49,481 nucleotides of DNA from Bacteroidetes bacterium 46-16 (GCA_001897835.1 MKUN01000032.1:1-49481); one strand, 5' to 3'. Positions 33,831 through 42,408 are shown, counted from the first letter of the stretch. The notes: a model not told the origin generated them from the letters alone. Numbers and translations: made by a program.

Positions 33831-34835
33831 TTAATTCGCGGCCTCAAAGACTGTCCTATATTCGTCTTCCGAAATTCGTTTTGCGTTAAGAAAATCTCGA
33901 TTGCTTGTTTGGACATCGAATTGCACTATTTCCTTTGAATATGCTATAGGATTGTTTTCCTCTGTTAAATCTTGTTGCTTGGTAATAATAGTGTGAGTAT
34001 AATTTTCTTCCAATTTACCGAATACTTCATATGCTAAGTCCTTTGTAGAAGCGTCATTATAATAGCAATAAGGGAATTTGATTTTATGAGCATTAAGAAA
34101 CTCAATAGTATTGTCGAAGATTACTTTTACTCTGCCCTCAATTAAACCTTTGTTATCACTTGTAAATGCATTTTTAATCCCTTCTTCAATATATTCGGTA
34201 ATTAATAAATCACCTTTTTCTAACCTTAATGCTATTTCAGGCATTTTTATTTCTTTTTCTATACCTTTTTCTTTCACTTTATATGGCACGTCAAACGGCA
34301 TTGTATAATCATGTAAAAGGATATCTATATTTCCTAATGACCGTCCTTTCTCAATCGCACTTATGTCTAACACACAACCGGCCCAACTCATAGCTTCAGC
34401 CTTTAGGTGAGCGTCAATTAATGCTTTGCCATAAATCATATTTAACATGTATCTACCACCTTTCTGATTTTCTTCGTCGTAGTCTTTAAACCAAATGTCG
34501 CCATATACAATGCATCCTCTACTAGGAAAGTCGTAGTCTACGTTGAAGTGGTTGTACTCAAAACTTACTTTTAGTATTTCTTCAAAATCAGCTAAGGTGT
34601 CTTTTTGAGACCATATTACTAGAGTATCGGAAAAAGTAAGGCTATTTAATGTTGATTCTCGTATATCTGCTAAATATCTTCCTGGGTGTTTGCTTTCTCT
34701 ACGTTTGCCAAGCGACAGAGCCATTTCGACATTTCTACCAAAATGATTAGTTCTACTATCTAAGAATCCTGGTGTATTTTGCTCAATAAAATTTTTATAC
34801 CCAAGTAAATCAAAATATGCTAAAAATTTACCCAT
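33831..34835 (-). CDS. Divergent class III nucleotidyl-cyclase-like protein (334 aa)
   Basis: No named family is claimed. The order of motifs follows a class III cyclase core: FLAYFDLLGYKNF with Asp9 where the first metal Asp should be, FSDTLVIWS with Asp70 where the second should be, SRGCIVYGDIWF (105-116) where cyclases have their R-x-G-I-x-x-G stretch, and MIYGKALIDAHLKAEAM (133-149) in place of the G-x-x-V-N-x-A-A-R-L helix. The C-terminal 150 residues are unlike known domains. It is AT-rich compared with the flanks. A TACCTTTA box on the minus strand (34855-34862) precedes it. It is divergent from the HEPN-type gene. Catalysis and product are unproven. Confidence 0.6.
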   Translation of the reverse strand: MGKFLAYFDLLGYKNFIEQNTPGFLDSRTNHFGRNVEMALSLGKRRESKHPGRYLADIRESTLNSLTFSDTLVIWSQKDTLADFEEILKVSFEYNHFNVDYDFPSRGCIVYGDIWFKDYDEENQKGGRYMLNMIYGKALIDAHLKAEAMSWAGCVLDISAIEKGRSLGNIDILLHDYTMPFDVPYKVKEKGIEKEIKMPEIALRLEKGDLLITEYIEEGIKNAFTSDNKGLIEGRVKVIFDNTIEFLNAHKIKFPYCYYNDASTKDLAYEVFGKLEENYTHTIITKQQDLTEENNPIAYSKEIVQFDVQTSNRDFLNAKRISEDEYRTVFEAAN

Positions 34836-34854
34836 GTTTTAGTACTGTTTCTAT

Positions 34855-34862
34855 TAAAGGTA
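34855..34862 (-). promoter_or_regulatory. -7-like box of the cyclase-like gene
   Basis: TACCTTTA on the minus strand, 19 nt before its ATG. It is one base off the consensus, and no TTG was seen upstream. Confidence 0.4.
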
Positions 34863-34982
34863 GTTCATAATTAGCGATGGAATGAGTTGTAATCACATTT
34901 GATTAGCAATAGGATAAATAAAGGGAAAGATTGCACAACGGTTTGGCACTGATAAAATACTACGCAAACGAAAAATGCTACA

Positions 34983-34990
34983 TACTTTTG
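34983..34990 (+). promoter_or_regulatory. -7 box of the HEPN-type gene
   Basis: TACTTTTG fits TAnnTTTG. It lies 48 nt before the ATG at 35039 and inside the open frame that extends to 34931, so it argues for the later start. Confidence 0.5.
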
Positions 34991-35038
34991 AACTTAAATT
35001 GCTGCAATAGAATATATTCAATACTCCAATGTTATGAT

Positions 35039-36049
35039 ATGAATTTGAAAGTGCTTATAAGGATTCGCCATTTGCTCATTTCAAAAGGTGCTGAGTTTAA
35101 AATGCCCAGTTTCAAAATAAGTAATGACCGATCTATTTTGGAACATAGCTTTAGTAACGAAGAGAGAAGCAAGGCATTAGGAGGCATTTATGAAGACCTA
35201 ATATATAATAAGAATGATTTTGCTTATTCAATAATGCCGCTTATAAAAAATAATACAAGGTTTATTACGCATGACATGATGCTTGAGCAAAACTATTTAT
35301 CCAAAATGATAGAGGAGAGTGTCAAAGAGTTTCTAGCGGCACTATGGTATGTAAAAGATAATAGCGTTAGTGCTCACGATATGGTAAGCGATTTAGATGA
35401 AATAACTTCAATTCATTTGTCTACTAACTATGTGACTCACACAACGTCTGATGGTAGTATGAGTGACATTCATTTTTCAAAAACCGAATTGCAAAAGGCT
35501 AAAAAGCTATTGAATAGTTGGGCTCAATTATGCCCTAATTTAAATAAAATAGCAAGTTTTGAGGAGTTTAAAGAAAGAATTGGCTTTGAAAATGGTCTGA
35601 CCATGTCTAGCCTGCGAGGTTTTGATTATAACAAACTCAATAGATTGGAACGGGCATCTGTTTTGCTGGATTTGGCACGGAGCAATAGTTACTTACCATT
35701 GAAAATTTCTTTCTTCATGCCGGTTTTTGAATGTCTATTCGTGGCTCAGTCGGGTTCAGAAGTACAACAAAAGGTTTGTGAAAGAGTAGCGTTTTACGTT
35801 GCGAAGAATAAAAAGCAACGCGAAAAAGTATTTAATGATTTAAAACAATGCTATAGTGTTCGTTCAAGATTTTTACACGGTGATAAGTTGGATGCTAAGA
35901 AACATGACGTTGATAACCTAATACGATTGTCGAAGGCTATTGATGACATTGCTAGAACGATATTTGTCAGAATAATAGAAAGAGACCATTCAAAATTTGT
36001 TGGCAATAAGGAATTTGATGAGTATCTAAGCAGGCTAATTTTTCAATAA
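35039..36049 (+). CDS. Protein with a C-terminal HEPN-type domain (336 aa)
   Basis: The N-terminal 200 residues are not recognised; they are helical and polar. The C-terminal part (about 200-320) is helical and ends in the motif YSVRSRFLHGD, in which Arg275 and His280 give R-x4-H followed by G, as in HEPN domains of the ApeA type, many of which are RNases in defence and toxin systems. LDLARSNSYLPLKISFFMPVFECLF is the preceding long helix, as usual. The frame is open from a TTG at 34931; the ATG at 35039 is preferred because of a promoter box. The gene is AT-rich and divergent from the cyclase-like gene. A role in defence is inferred. Confidence 0.6.
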   Translation: MNLKVLIRIRHLLISKGAEFKMPSFKISNDRSILEHSFSNEERSKALGGIYEDLIYNKNDFAYSIMPLIKNNTRFITHDMMLEQNYLSKMIEESVKEFLAALWYVKDNSVSAHDMVSDLDEITSIHLSTNYVTHTTSDGSMSDIHFSKTELQKAKKLLNSWAQLCPNLNKIASFEEFKERIGFENGLTMSSLRGFDYNKLNRLERASVLLDLARSNSYLPLKISFFMPVFECLFVAQSGSEVQQKVCERVAFYVAKNKKQREKVFNDLKQCYSVRSRFLHGDKLDAKKHDVDNLIRLSKAIDDIARTIFVRIIERDHSKFVGNKEFDEYLSRLIFQ

Positions 36050-36553
36050 TCACAGCCACAACTCATAATACAAATTGTCCATCGTCTCGCCATCTCCCCA
36101 TGTGCGCGTTTCGCTATGGATATAAGTAAAGCCATAGTGCTGGTTGGCTGCCTTCGATGCATGGTTGCTTGCTCTGTGTCCTATTAACAGCCGTTTTATG
36201 CCATGCTCCCGGGCCCATTGCAGGCGTATATCATAGAGCATACGGGAGAGGCCCTTGCCACGATATGCCTTGCGGATGTAGGATTGGGTCATTTGCGCGT
36301 CTTCCGGCCTTTCTTTATTATCTATTACTATGCCGGTGATGCCTATCAGCTCGTCGCCATGGAAGAGGCCAAAGCAGCCCGCATCGGGATTGGTGATCCT
36401 GCTCAGCCATTGCTCATCGCTGAAGGCGAGCTCGTGTGCCAGATTGCTGCCGAACATGCCTGCCTCCAGTTCCAGCGCCTCGAGGCGCATTGCCTTGTAC
36501 AGGCCCGCTTCAGCCGTGGTAAAGGGGCGTATATCGTATGAATTGTGCGCCAT
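36050..36553 (-). CDS. GNAT-family N-acetyltransferase (167 aa)
   Basis: The acetyl-CoA site is in QSYIRKAYRGKGLSRMLYD, which has the R-x-x-G-x-G/A loop. It follows the family order: LIGITGIV strand, then the loop, then KRLLIGHRASNHASKAANQHYGFTYI, where the NxxAxxxYxxxGF signature is seen. Length is normal for single-domain GNATs. The substrate cannot be read. Its stop touches the end of the HEPN-type gene, and its GC content is that of the host, so it marks the right edge of the AT-rich island. Confidence 0.92.
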   Translation of the reverse strand: MAHNSYDIRPFTTAEAGLYKAMRLEALELEAGMFGSNLAHELAFSDEQWLSRITNPDAGCFGLFHGDELIGITGIVIDNKERPEDAQMTQSYIRKAYRGKGLSRMLYDIRLQWAREHGIKRLLIGHRASNHASKAANQHYGFTYIHSETRTWGDGETMDNLYYELWL

Positions 36554-36638
36554 TGTATAAAGCTAAGAAAAAGACAAAGCAGGTAAACAGAGTTTTCTAC
36601 ACATAAAGAAAGCTTATAATGATACAGGTGAAATTCGT

Positions 36639-36646
36639 TATCTTTG
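36639..36646 (+). promoter_or_regulatory. -7 box of the toxin-antitoxin operon, 4 nt from the ATG
   Basis: TATCTTTG fits TAnnTTTG. The ATG at 36651 follows after 4 nt, which would make the antitoxin mRNA leaderless. Confidence 0.6.
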
Positions 36647-36650
36647 CTAC

Positions 36651-36863
36651 ATGATACGAACTATCGTAAAAGCGGAAAAAACCCAGATACAATTATCTGT
36701 GCCTGAAGACTACATTGGTAAACAGGTAGAGATAATAGTTTTTGCCCTGGACGAAAGTACAGGTACGCCGCTGCACTTAATAAAGAAGGAAGCGACTTTC
36801 AACGCCGTGTCTTTAAATACCGTTGGCTATAAATTTGACCGAAACGAAGCCAATGAGCGATAG
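36651..36863 (+). CDS. Small antitoxin, VapB-like (70 aa)
   Basis: The start MIRTIVKAEKTQIQLSVPED and the strand KQVEIIVFAL give a short beta domain, as in AbrB-like or DUF2281-type antitoxins of PIN toxins. The C-terminal half is disordered and basic to polar, as expected for the part that covers the toxin. It overlaps the PIN gene by 11 bases, the arrangement usual for toxin-antitoxin pairs. It is the DNA-binding and neutralising partner by inference. Class is judged by pattern and context. Confidence 0.8.
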   Translation: MIRTIVKAEKTQIQLSVPEDYIGKQVEIIVFALDESTGTPLHLIKKEATFNAVSLNTVGYKFDRNEANER

Positions 36864-37263
36864 TGTTTTTGTAGATACCAATATTCTTGTCTATAGTTAT
36901 TCTGCTACAGAAGAGGCAAAAAGGCTTGTTTCCCGTAAGATCATTTCCAATAACATAACCGTAGTTAGCACGCAGGTGCTACAAGAACTGTCTAACGTTT
37001 TGCATCGAAAATTTGGGAAGAGTTGGCAGCAAATACAACTGGTGTTGACCGAAATTGGCGAAAACAATTCGGTATTCACTAATAACATAGCAACTATTAA
37101 CAGAGCATGTAAAATGGCTGAAGCTTATGGATATTCTTTTTATGATAGCCTGATCATTGCGGCTGCTATGGAATCTGGTTGCAATATTCTGTATTCTGAA
37201 GATATGCAGGATGGCCACATAATAGAAGAACGGTTAACAATAACAAATCCCTTCAAAGGATAG
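36853..37263 (+). CDS. PIN-domain ribonuclease toxin, VapC-like (136 aa)
   Basis: The start SDSVFVDTNILVYSYSATEE holds the first acidic residue of a PIN nuclease. STQVLQELSNVLHRKF holds the conserved Glu of the second motif, and YGYSFYDSLIIAAAMESGCNILYSEDMQDG carries the last acidic cluster (D-x4 and SED-x-x-DG). VapC toxins cut tRNA or rRNA; which RNA is not known here. The frame is open from 36823 inside the antitoxin, but the ATG at 36853 fits the family. Length is normal. No third gene is linked. Confidence 0.92.
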   Translation: MSDSVFVDTNILVYSYSATEEAKRLVSRKIISNNITVVSTQVLQELSNVLHRKFGKSWQQIQLVLTEIGENNSVFTNNIATINRACKMAEAYGYSFYDSLIIAAAMESGCNILYSEDMQDGHIIEERLTITNPFKG

Positions 37264-37300
37264 CATATGTTGCTTATAACTATTGTGGACTGAACCCATA

Positions 37301-37332
37301 AAAAAGCAGGCAGCCTCCCGGCCACCTGCTTC
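37301..37332 (-). terminator. Terminator of the YHYH protein gene
   Basis: On the minus strand AAGCAGGTGGCC and GGCTGCCTGCTT pair with two wobble pairs, followed by TTTTATG. Confidence 0.75.
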
Positions 37333-37369
37333 TAATCCCTAACCAAAAAAAATTATACCTCCGTTAGCT

Positions 37370-38623
37370 TTATTTCCTGATCAGGATCTTTTCACTATGT
37401 CTTAGCTCTGTATTGCTGATATTAAGGTGATACATGCCTGCGGCCACATGGCCCAGGTCGAGGCTGTAGGTGATGGTGGGCTGTATGTTCTCTTTGATAT
37501 ATACGAGCCTGCCTGCTTCATCGGTCAGCGTCACGGTGAAGTTGTTCGAATTCACCGGCTGTATATAAAGGAAGATGTAATTGCCGGCAGGATTGGGGTA
37601 CACTTTGGTAACAATGCTCTTCTGGCTCAGTTGCTGCACAGCGGTGGGGTCGTAAGTGGTCACCGTTTCGGTAATGGTATTGTGCCCGCCGCTGGGCCCT
37701 GTATTGCCGGGCTGCACGAGGCCATAATAAGTGCTGTATATCACATAGGGGAAGACGGCAGTGAGCGCTGCATCGATGGTCATAAAATAGCAGTAGGTGC
37801 CATTGGGGTATTCGGGGGTTTTGCACCAGCGGCCATTGTGCTCGTCGAGGTCGCCCAGGCCGGGCACATATTCATAATCTTCGAGGAAGTAGCCCAGGGG
37901 GTATGTGGCATTTACCGCAGGGCCGGCCTGCGGTCCGGTCACTACGGTACCATCGGGCAGGGTGTCGCGCGTGGTCATGCTGCTACGCAGGCGGTATGAG
38001 CTGGCCATCCTTTTTATCGGCCCGGTGCCATTGGTATCGCTATAGGCATAAGCGCCATATACGGGATAGCCATCGAAGGCATAACCGATGATGGGCGAGT
38101 GATGCGTGCTGTCGGCATCGTCATAGAGGCAGCGGGGATTGAGGTGGGTATGGTACTCGCCATTGGGGGCAGGGTGGCCCAGGCAGCTATCGAATGTATT
38201 GCCCTCAAAGTACACAGCATCGCGGTGCCAGGTGTTCTGGTTGTTGTAGCTGTAGGCATCCTGCGCATTGAAGATGCTCACGCCATTGCTCCACACGCCC
38301 ACATGGCCGCCGCCGATCACTACGGGCGTGCCGGGATTGGGCTGCGGGTTGCGCGTTATTTTATATACAAAGTTCTCGTTCACGGGCACCTGCGTGGCGG
38401 GCAGGTTGTTCCAGGGGCCTATGTCATAGCCGGGTATGCAGGTGGCGCTGATGTACACGTTGGTATCGGAATACTGTACCTGCTGTATATCGGAGGGGAT
38501 ATTGTTGTAACCCGTTGCTGCATTGGTATTGAGCTTCCAGGAGGTGACCGAGGGATCGAGCTGGGCCATGGCCGGGGAGAAGGCCAGCGCAGCGGCTAAG
38601 AACAAAGAGGCAGTTTTGAGCAT
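37370..38623 (-). CDS. Secreted YHYH-domain protein with type IX sorting tail (417 aa)
   Basis: The signal peptide (MLKTASLFLAAALAFSPAMAQ) follows the ATG at 38621-38623; the frame is open further to 38794 but the upstream part does not look like a signal. The YHYH core holds WHRDAVYFEG, CLGHPAPNGEYHTHLNPRCLY and HSPIIGYAFDGYPVYG, rich in His and aromatic residues. The last 75 residues (KVYPNPAGNYIFLY, then AGMYHLNISN and EKILIRK) are a type IX sorting domain, so the protein goes through SprA to the surface. The activity of the YHYH family is not known to me. A terminator follows. Confidence 0.9.
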   Translation of the reverse strand: MLKTASLFLAAALAFSPAMAQLDPSVTSWKLNTNAATGYNNIPSDIQQVQYSDTNVYISATCIPGYDIGPWNNLPATQVPVNENFVYKITRNPQPNPGTPVVIGGGHVGVWSNGVSIFNAQDAYSYNNQNTWHRDAVYFEGNTFDSCLGHPAPNGEYHTHLNPRCLYDDADSTHHSPIIGYAFDGYPVYGAYAYSDTNGTGPIKRMASSYRLRSSMTTRDTLPDGTVVTGPQAGPAVNATYPLGYFLEDYEYVPGLGDLDEHNGRWCKTPEYPNGTYCYFMTIDAALTAVFPYVIYSTYYGLVQPGNTGPSGGHNTITETVTTYDPTAVQQLSQKSIVTKVYPNPAGNYIFLYIQPVNSNNFTVTLTDEAGRLVYIKENIQPTITYSLDLGHVAAGMYHLNISNTELRHSEKILIRK

Positions 38624-38759
38624 AATTTGATGGCTTTCCTCTTGGACGACAGGCAGGGGGCAAAACCTTCGTTTGTCGCAAAAAGACCCCTTTTTTGTCG
38701 GCCGCACACAGGGGCTAAAGGCCAAAGACATGATATTTTTACAGTAAAACAAGATCAAA

Positions 38760-39173
38760 ATGGGAACAAGCATAGTAAGCATCGATAAAGACACCAGGCT
38801 GATCTGTATACAGGCCAGTTCTTTTCCGGAAGGTGTGCAGGCAGCGCATGAACAACTGCATGCCCTGCTGCAGGGCAGCGGCCAGCGGCGTTTCTACGGG
38901 CTTTCGCGGCCCGAAGGCGGGGGCGGGATCGTGTACAAGGCAGCGGCTGAAGAATTGCACGAAGGCGAGGCGGAACAACTGGGCTGCGAAAGCTTTACCA
39001 TTAAAAAAGGACAATTCTCGATGATCGCCATACACGACTATATGAAACATATAGAAAGCATAGGGCAGGCTTTTACGGAATTGCTGAAAGACCCGCGCAT
39101 AGATCCGCAGGGCTATTGCCTGGAGTGGTATATAAGTGATAAAGATGTGCAATGCATGGTGCCGCTAAAATAA
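38760..39173 (+). CDS. GyrI-like small-molecule-binding protein (137 aa)
   Basis: The chain follows the SHS2/GyrI-like layout: a start strand, YGLSRPEGGGGIVYKAAAEE as the second repeat and FTIKKGQFSMIAIHDYMKHIES as the strand and helix, ending in LEWYISDKDVQCMVPL, which is the usual end of this family. It lacks a DNA-binding domain, so it is a lone effector-binding module. The ligand is unknown. It is divergent from the YHYH gene and stands before a membrane protein gene 64 bases downstream. Confidence 0.75.
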   Translation: MGTSIVSIDKDTRLICIQASSFPEGVQAAHEQLHALLQGSGQRRFYGLSRPEGGGGIVYKAAAEELHEGEAEQLGCESFTIKKGQFSMIAIHDYMKHIESIGQAFTELLKDPRIDPQGYCLEWYISDKDVQCMVPLK

Positions 39174-39237
39174 AACCGCCAGCAGCAGGGCAGAATGATT
39201 GATGGTACAGGAGAATTGATTTATTTTAGACGGTAAG

Positions 39238-41127
39238 ATGAAGGCACTGCTGAATAAATTACCGCGACTGCTGTGCTACCTGGTGGCCATAGCGCTGGGC
39301 ATGAAGCAACTGCGCGAGCCTGATGTGTGGTGGCAACTGCTATCGGGCCGCTGGATGCTGCAGCAGGGGCAGGTGACGCACAGCGATATGTTCTCTTACA
39401 CCATGGCAGGGCATAGCTGGGTGAATGTGAAATGGCTTTATGAAGTGCTCATTGCCCTGCTCGAAAAAGCGCTGGGCCCCGAAGGGGTGTTGTTGCTGCA
39501 ATGCATAGTGAACGTGGGCCTGGTATGGCTGCTCTTTAAGGCCATCAAATATACGGCCCATTTGCTGGGGCGAGGGGTAACGGAGTTTCAATCGGTATTG
39601 GCCGTACTGCTCTTCTTCGCCATTACGGAATACCGCATGGCGGGCAGGCCCGAAATGATCAGCCACCTGCTTTGTGCGCTCTACCTCTTCATTATGCTGC
39701 GCAGGCGGCAGGCGGCATGGAAGGATATCCTCTGGCTGCTGCCCCTGCAAATGCTCTGGGCCAATATGCACGAGGGCTATCCCGTAGGCCTCGTGATGAC
39801 GGGCACATATGCAGGCGCTGCACTGCTCAGCTACCTGCTCACGAAAGAGAAAAAACATTTGCAGCAGGCGGGCAGGCTTGCGGTGGTATTCATTGCATCG
39901 GTCTTTATCATATTGCTCAATCCCAATGGTATCGTGCTGTGGAAACAGCCCTTCGAGATATACCGGCAGGTATGGGCCAATAAATACACTACCGAGCTCT
40001 ACTCATGGAGCAATGCAGGCTACTGGACCCTGCAGGCCAAATGGCATGTGGCCCTGCTCATTGCCGTGCTGATGTACTGGCCCCTGCGCATGCGCAGGGA
40101 AAAACGCTCCTTCTACAGCCCCGGTATGGTTGCTTACCTCCTGTTGATCCCCTTGTTCGGCTACCTCTCGCTCACGGCTAATCGTAATATACCCTTCGCA
40201 CAGATCATCCTGCTGCCATCGGTGGCCCTGTTGCTGAACAGCGTAGCGAACGGTATAAAAACAAGGAATGAAAAGCTGTATGCCGCCCTAAGCAAAAGGG
40301 CATTTGCCGCGAGCATTATACTGGCCGCTGCATTTTATATAGCGGTGGTGAGCAATGCTTTTTATAAAAGCACAGGCTCCGCCAACCGTTACGGCATACA
40401 CATCAGTATGCTGCACAACCCAACTGGTGCGGCCGACTTTATTGAAGCGCATCATATCAAGGGTACTCCATTCTCCGACTACTTTGTTTCTTCTTACCTG
40501 CTCTGGAGGATGTACCCGGACTTTAGATCGTATATCGACCTGCGCGACCTCGACGTATTCCCGGTGTCCTTCTTCGATAAGTATTTTGAGCTATACAAAA
40601 AGCCGCAACTTTTTCATGAGGTCGATGCGAAATACAATTTCAACTACGTGGTGCTGAGCACTTCGCAATTGCCTGCCCTGCAAATGGACCTGTACTGGAA
40701 GGAGGGCTATAACATGGTATATGTCGATCCTGTAGCGGTCATCTTCCTGAAACAGAACGAAACGAATAAGCCCATAAATGATGATCTGAAGATACAGAAG
40801 CTCTTCACCTGGCCACAGCCTGCCGATGAGCCGATATGGGCCACTGCCGTGACCAAACTGCTGAACCCTGCGGTTGCTTACACTGGTGAGGACGAAAGCA
40901 ATATGCCCATATACGCAGCCCTGTTCTATACGCAGGTGCGCAATTACCCATTAGCCATACAAATGCTGAAGCCCCAATTGGAAAATGTAACAGAGACTGC
41001 GAAAGCATACCAAACACTGGCAGCCTGCTATAACGAATATGCTAAGGTGACCAATGAACCGGGCCTGAAGCAAATGAGGCTCGACAGCGCAAGGATGTAC
41101 ATGCAGCAGGCGGAGGAAATGAAATAA
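39238..41127 (+). CDS. Multi-pass membrane protein, GT-C-like, with TPR-like tail (629 aa)
   Basis: About ten hydrophobic helices fill residues 10-380. An early loop reads REPDVWWQLLSGRWM and SWVNVKWLYE, with acidic and aromatic residues like the first loop of GT-C transferases. After the membrane part, residues 400-530 form a soluble domain (FSDYFVSSYLLWRMYPDFRSYIDLRD), and the last 80 (NYPLAIQMLKPQLENV, then AYQTLAACYNEYAK) look like TPR helices. The same overall type as the 15.9-kb gene, but without the jelly-roll tail. The sugar or lipid substrate is unknown. The closeness to a transferase is by topology only. Confidence 0.65.
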   Translation: MKALLNKLPRLLCYLVAIALGMKQLREPDVWWQLLSGRWMLQQGQVTHSDMFSYTMAGHSWVNVKWLYEVLIALLEKALGPEGVLLLQCIVNVGLVWLLFKAIKYTAHLLGRGVTEFQSVLAVLLFFAITEYRMAGRPEMISHLLCALYLFIMLRRRQAAWKDILWLLPLQMLWANMHEGYPVGLVMTGTYAGAALLSYLLTKEKKHLQQAGRLAVVFIASVFIILLNPNGIVLWKQPFEIYRQVWANKYTTELYSWSNAGYWTLQAKWHVALLIAVLMYWPLRMRREKRSFYSPGMVAYLLLIPLFGYLSLTANRNIPFAQIILLPSVALLLNSVANGIKTRNEKLYAALSKRAFAASIILAAAFYIAVVSNAFYKSTGSANRYGIHISMLHNPTGAADFIEAHHIKGTPFSDYFVSSYLLWRMYPDFRSYIDLRDLDVFPVSFFDKYFELYKKPQLFHEVDAKYNFNYVVLSTSQLPALQMDLYWKEGYNMVYVDPVAVIFLKQNETNKPINDDLKIQKLFTWPQPADEPIWATAVTKLLNPAVAYTGEDESNMPIYAALFYTQVRNYPLAIQMLKPQLENVTETAKAYQTLAACYNEYAKVTNEPGLKQMRLDSARMYMQQAEEMK

Positions 41128-41130
41128 TTG

Positions 41131-41913
41131 TCAACCCCCTCTCCTTTGGAGAGGGTCGGGCTGAGGCCGCGTCATCACCTCCTCATACTTCGCATCATAA
41201 TCCTCCCGCAGGGTGCCGAACCACCTGTCCCACCAAAGAAAGTATAGCCCGTAATTTCCGGTAAAATATTGATGGTGCTGGTTGTGGCTCATCGAGGTAT
41301 TGATCCACTTGCCGATGGGATGTTTGGAGAAGCCTTTGGGGTACAGCTCCCAGCCCAGGTGCCCGTACACATTATACACGATCATCACGAAGAAGAAAAC
41401 GAACAAATGCCAGGGATGCAGGGGCATCACCATCACGAACACTGCGAAGATGCCCGCCTCTACCAAGGCCTCCAGGGGGTGAAAAGCAAAGGCCGCAAAT
41501 GGTGAAGGATTGGTGGATTTATGATGAACAAGATGAAAGGCCCTGAATACCTTCGGGTGATGCATGAAGCGGTGCGCGAAATAAAAATAAGCATCGTGCA
41601 GCAGGAACATGATGGGGAAGGCCAGCCAGAACCACAGGCGGCTGTGTGCATCGATATCCCGGTAGTATTGTGTGTATTGCCGGAAAGGTGTTAGCAGCAT
41701 CAGGGCAGGTACAGCAGCGAAGATGAACACCGTGAGCAGCGAGTAACTGATCTCGCGCGCATAGTCTTTACTGGCGGGGAAACGGAGCTGTATCTTTTTA
41801 TACAACACCCTGTTGCGGATGAAACGGTACCATATCATCCAGCCCAGCCCCGCGATGATGAGGTAGCGCAGCGTGAGCACGAGTAATATTTGCCAGTACG
41901 AACTGAACTGCAT
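41131..41913 (-). CDS. Fatty acid hydroxylase superfamily protein (260 aa)
   Basis: This is a membrane di-iron oxygenase of the sterol desaturase/fatty acid hydroxylase family. The three His boxes are HDAYFYFAHRFMHH, HLVHHKST and MSHNQHHQYF, set among four hydrophobic helices. The ATG at 41911-41913 follows a TACCTTTG box by 4 nt; the open frame beyond it is not used. The last 14 residues (RPQPDPLQRRGG) are encoded by dispersed repeat copy E, so the natural end has been replaced or extended by a repeat insertion. Substrate is unknown; lipid hydroxylation is the family role. Confidence 0.9.
   Translation of the reverse strand: MQFSSYWQILLVLTLRYLIIAGLGWMIWYRFIRNRVLYKKIQLRFPASKDYAREISYSLLTVFIFAAVPALMLLTPFRQYTQYYRDIDAHSRLWFWLAFPIMFLLHDAYFYFAHRFMHHPKVFRAFHLVHHKSTNPSPFAAFAFHPLEALVEAGIFAVFVMVMPLHPWHLFVFFFVMIVYNVYGHLGWELYPKGFSKHPIGKWINTSMSHNQHHQYFTGNYGLYFLWWDRWFGTLREDYDAKYEEVMTRPQPDPLQRRGG
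41134..41169. repeat. Dispersed repeat, copy E (reverse orientation)
   Basis: CCCTCTCCTTTGGAGAGGG followed by TCGGGCTGAGGCC. In reverse it matches copy C at 32249-32286 with few differences. It codes for the C-terminal end of the hydroxylase. Confidence 0.85.
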
Positions 41914-41917
41914 GCTG

Positions 41918-41925
41918 CAAAGGTA
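41918..41925 (-). promoter_or_regulatory. -7 box of the hydroxylase gene, 4 nt from its ATG
   Basis: TACCTTTG on the minus strand. Back to back with the arfB box 33 bases away. Confidence 0.6.
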
Positions 41926-41957
41926 GGGAACAATGAAATGCGATGCCTGTATTGCTT

Positions 41958-41965
41958 TATCTTTG
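41958..41965 (+). promoter_or_regulatory. -7 box of arfB, 7 nt from its ATG
   Basis: TATCTTTG on the + strand. The two divergent start codons are separated by only 59 bases. Confidence 0.6.
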
Positions 41966-41972
41966 CAGCGCC

Positions 41973-42365
41973 ATGCGTGACCTGTCAACAGAAATATTCT
42001 TCCGCACCGCCCGCAGCGGCGGTAAGGGGGGCCAGAACGTCAACAAGGTGGAGACCCTTGCTGAGGCATGGTGGCATGTGCAAAACTCAGCCCTGTTCAC
42101 ACCGGAAGAAAAAGAGCGCATCCTCGATAAGCTGAAGAACCGCATCAATAAAGACGGTTACCTCATCATCAAAAGCAGCGAGACCCGCTCGCAACTGGAA
42201 AACAAACAAATAGCCCAAAGAAAACTGGAAGAGCTGGTAGCGCAAAGCATCGTAAAGCCTAAGAAACGCAAGGCCACCAAACCATCGAAAGAAGCTAAGG
42301 AAAGACGCCTCGAATCAAAACGCCGGGAATCGATGAAAAAGCAAATGAGAAGGGGCGATTATTAA
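41973..42365 (+). CDS. arfB: Ribosome rescue hydrolase ArfB (130 aa)
   Basis: ArfB (YaeJ) frees ribosomes stalled on mRNAs without a stop codon by hydrolysing peptidyl-tRNA. The GGQ catalytic motif is at 19-21 (GGKGGQNVNKVET), the RF-like fold follows (KDGYLIIKSSETRSQLENK), and the long Lys/Arg-rich tail (KPKKRKATKPSKEAKERR) is the part that enters the mRNA channel. The ATG at 41973 gives the normal length; the open frame begins at 41943 but is overlapped by the promoter box. Confidence 0.95.
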   Translation: MRDLSTEIFFRTARSGGKGGQNVNKVETLAEAWWHVQNSALFTPEEKERILDKLKNRINKDGYLIIKSSETRSQLENKQIAQRKLEELVAQSIVKPKKRKATKPSKEAKERRLESKRRESMKKQMRRGDY

Positions 42366-42408
42366 GACCGTCATAATAAGGAAAACTACTCACATGTTTA
42401 ATGACTTT

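Noticed and set aside
37427-38599. Plus-strand frames of 190 and 166 codons opposite the YHYH gene
   Set aside because: They are Ala/Gly/Val-rich mirrors of a real secreted protein with a sorting domain.
38624-38794. 57-codon N-terminal extension of the YHYH protein
   Set aside because: The extension does not look like a signal peptide, and a clear one starts at the ATG at 38623.
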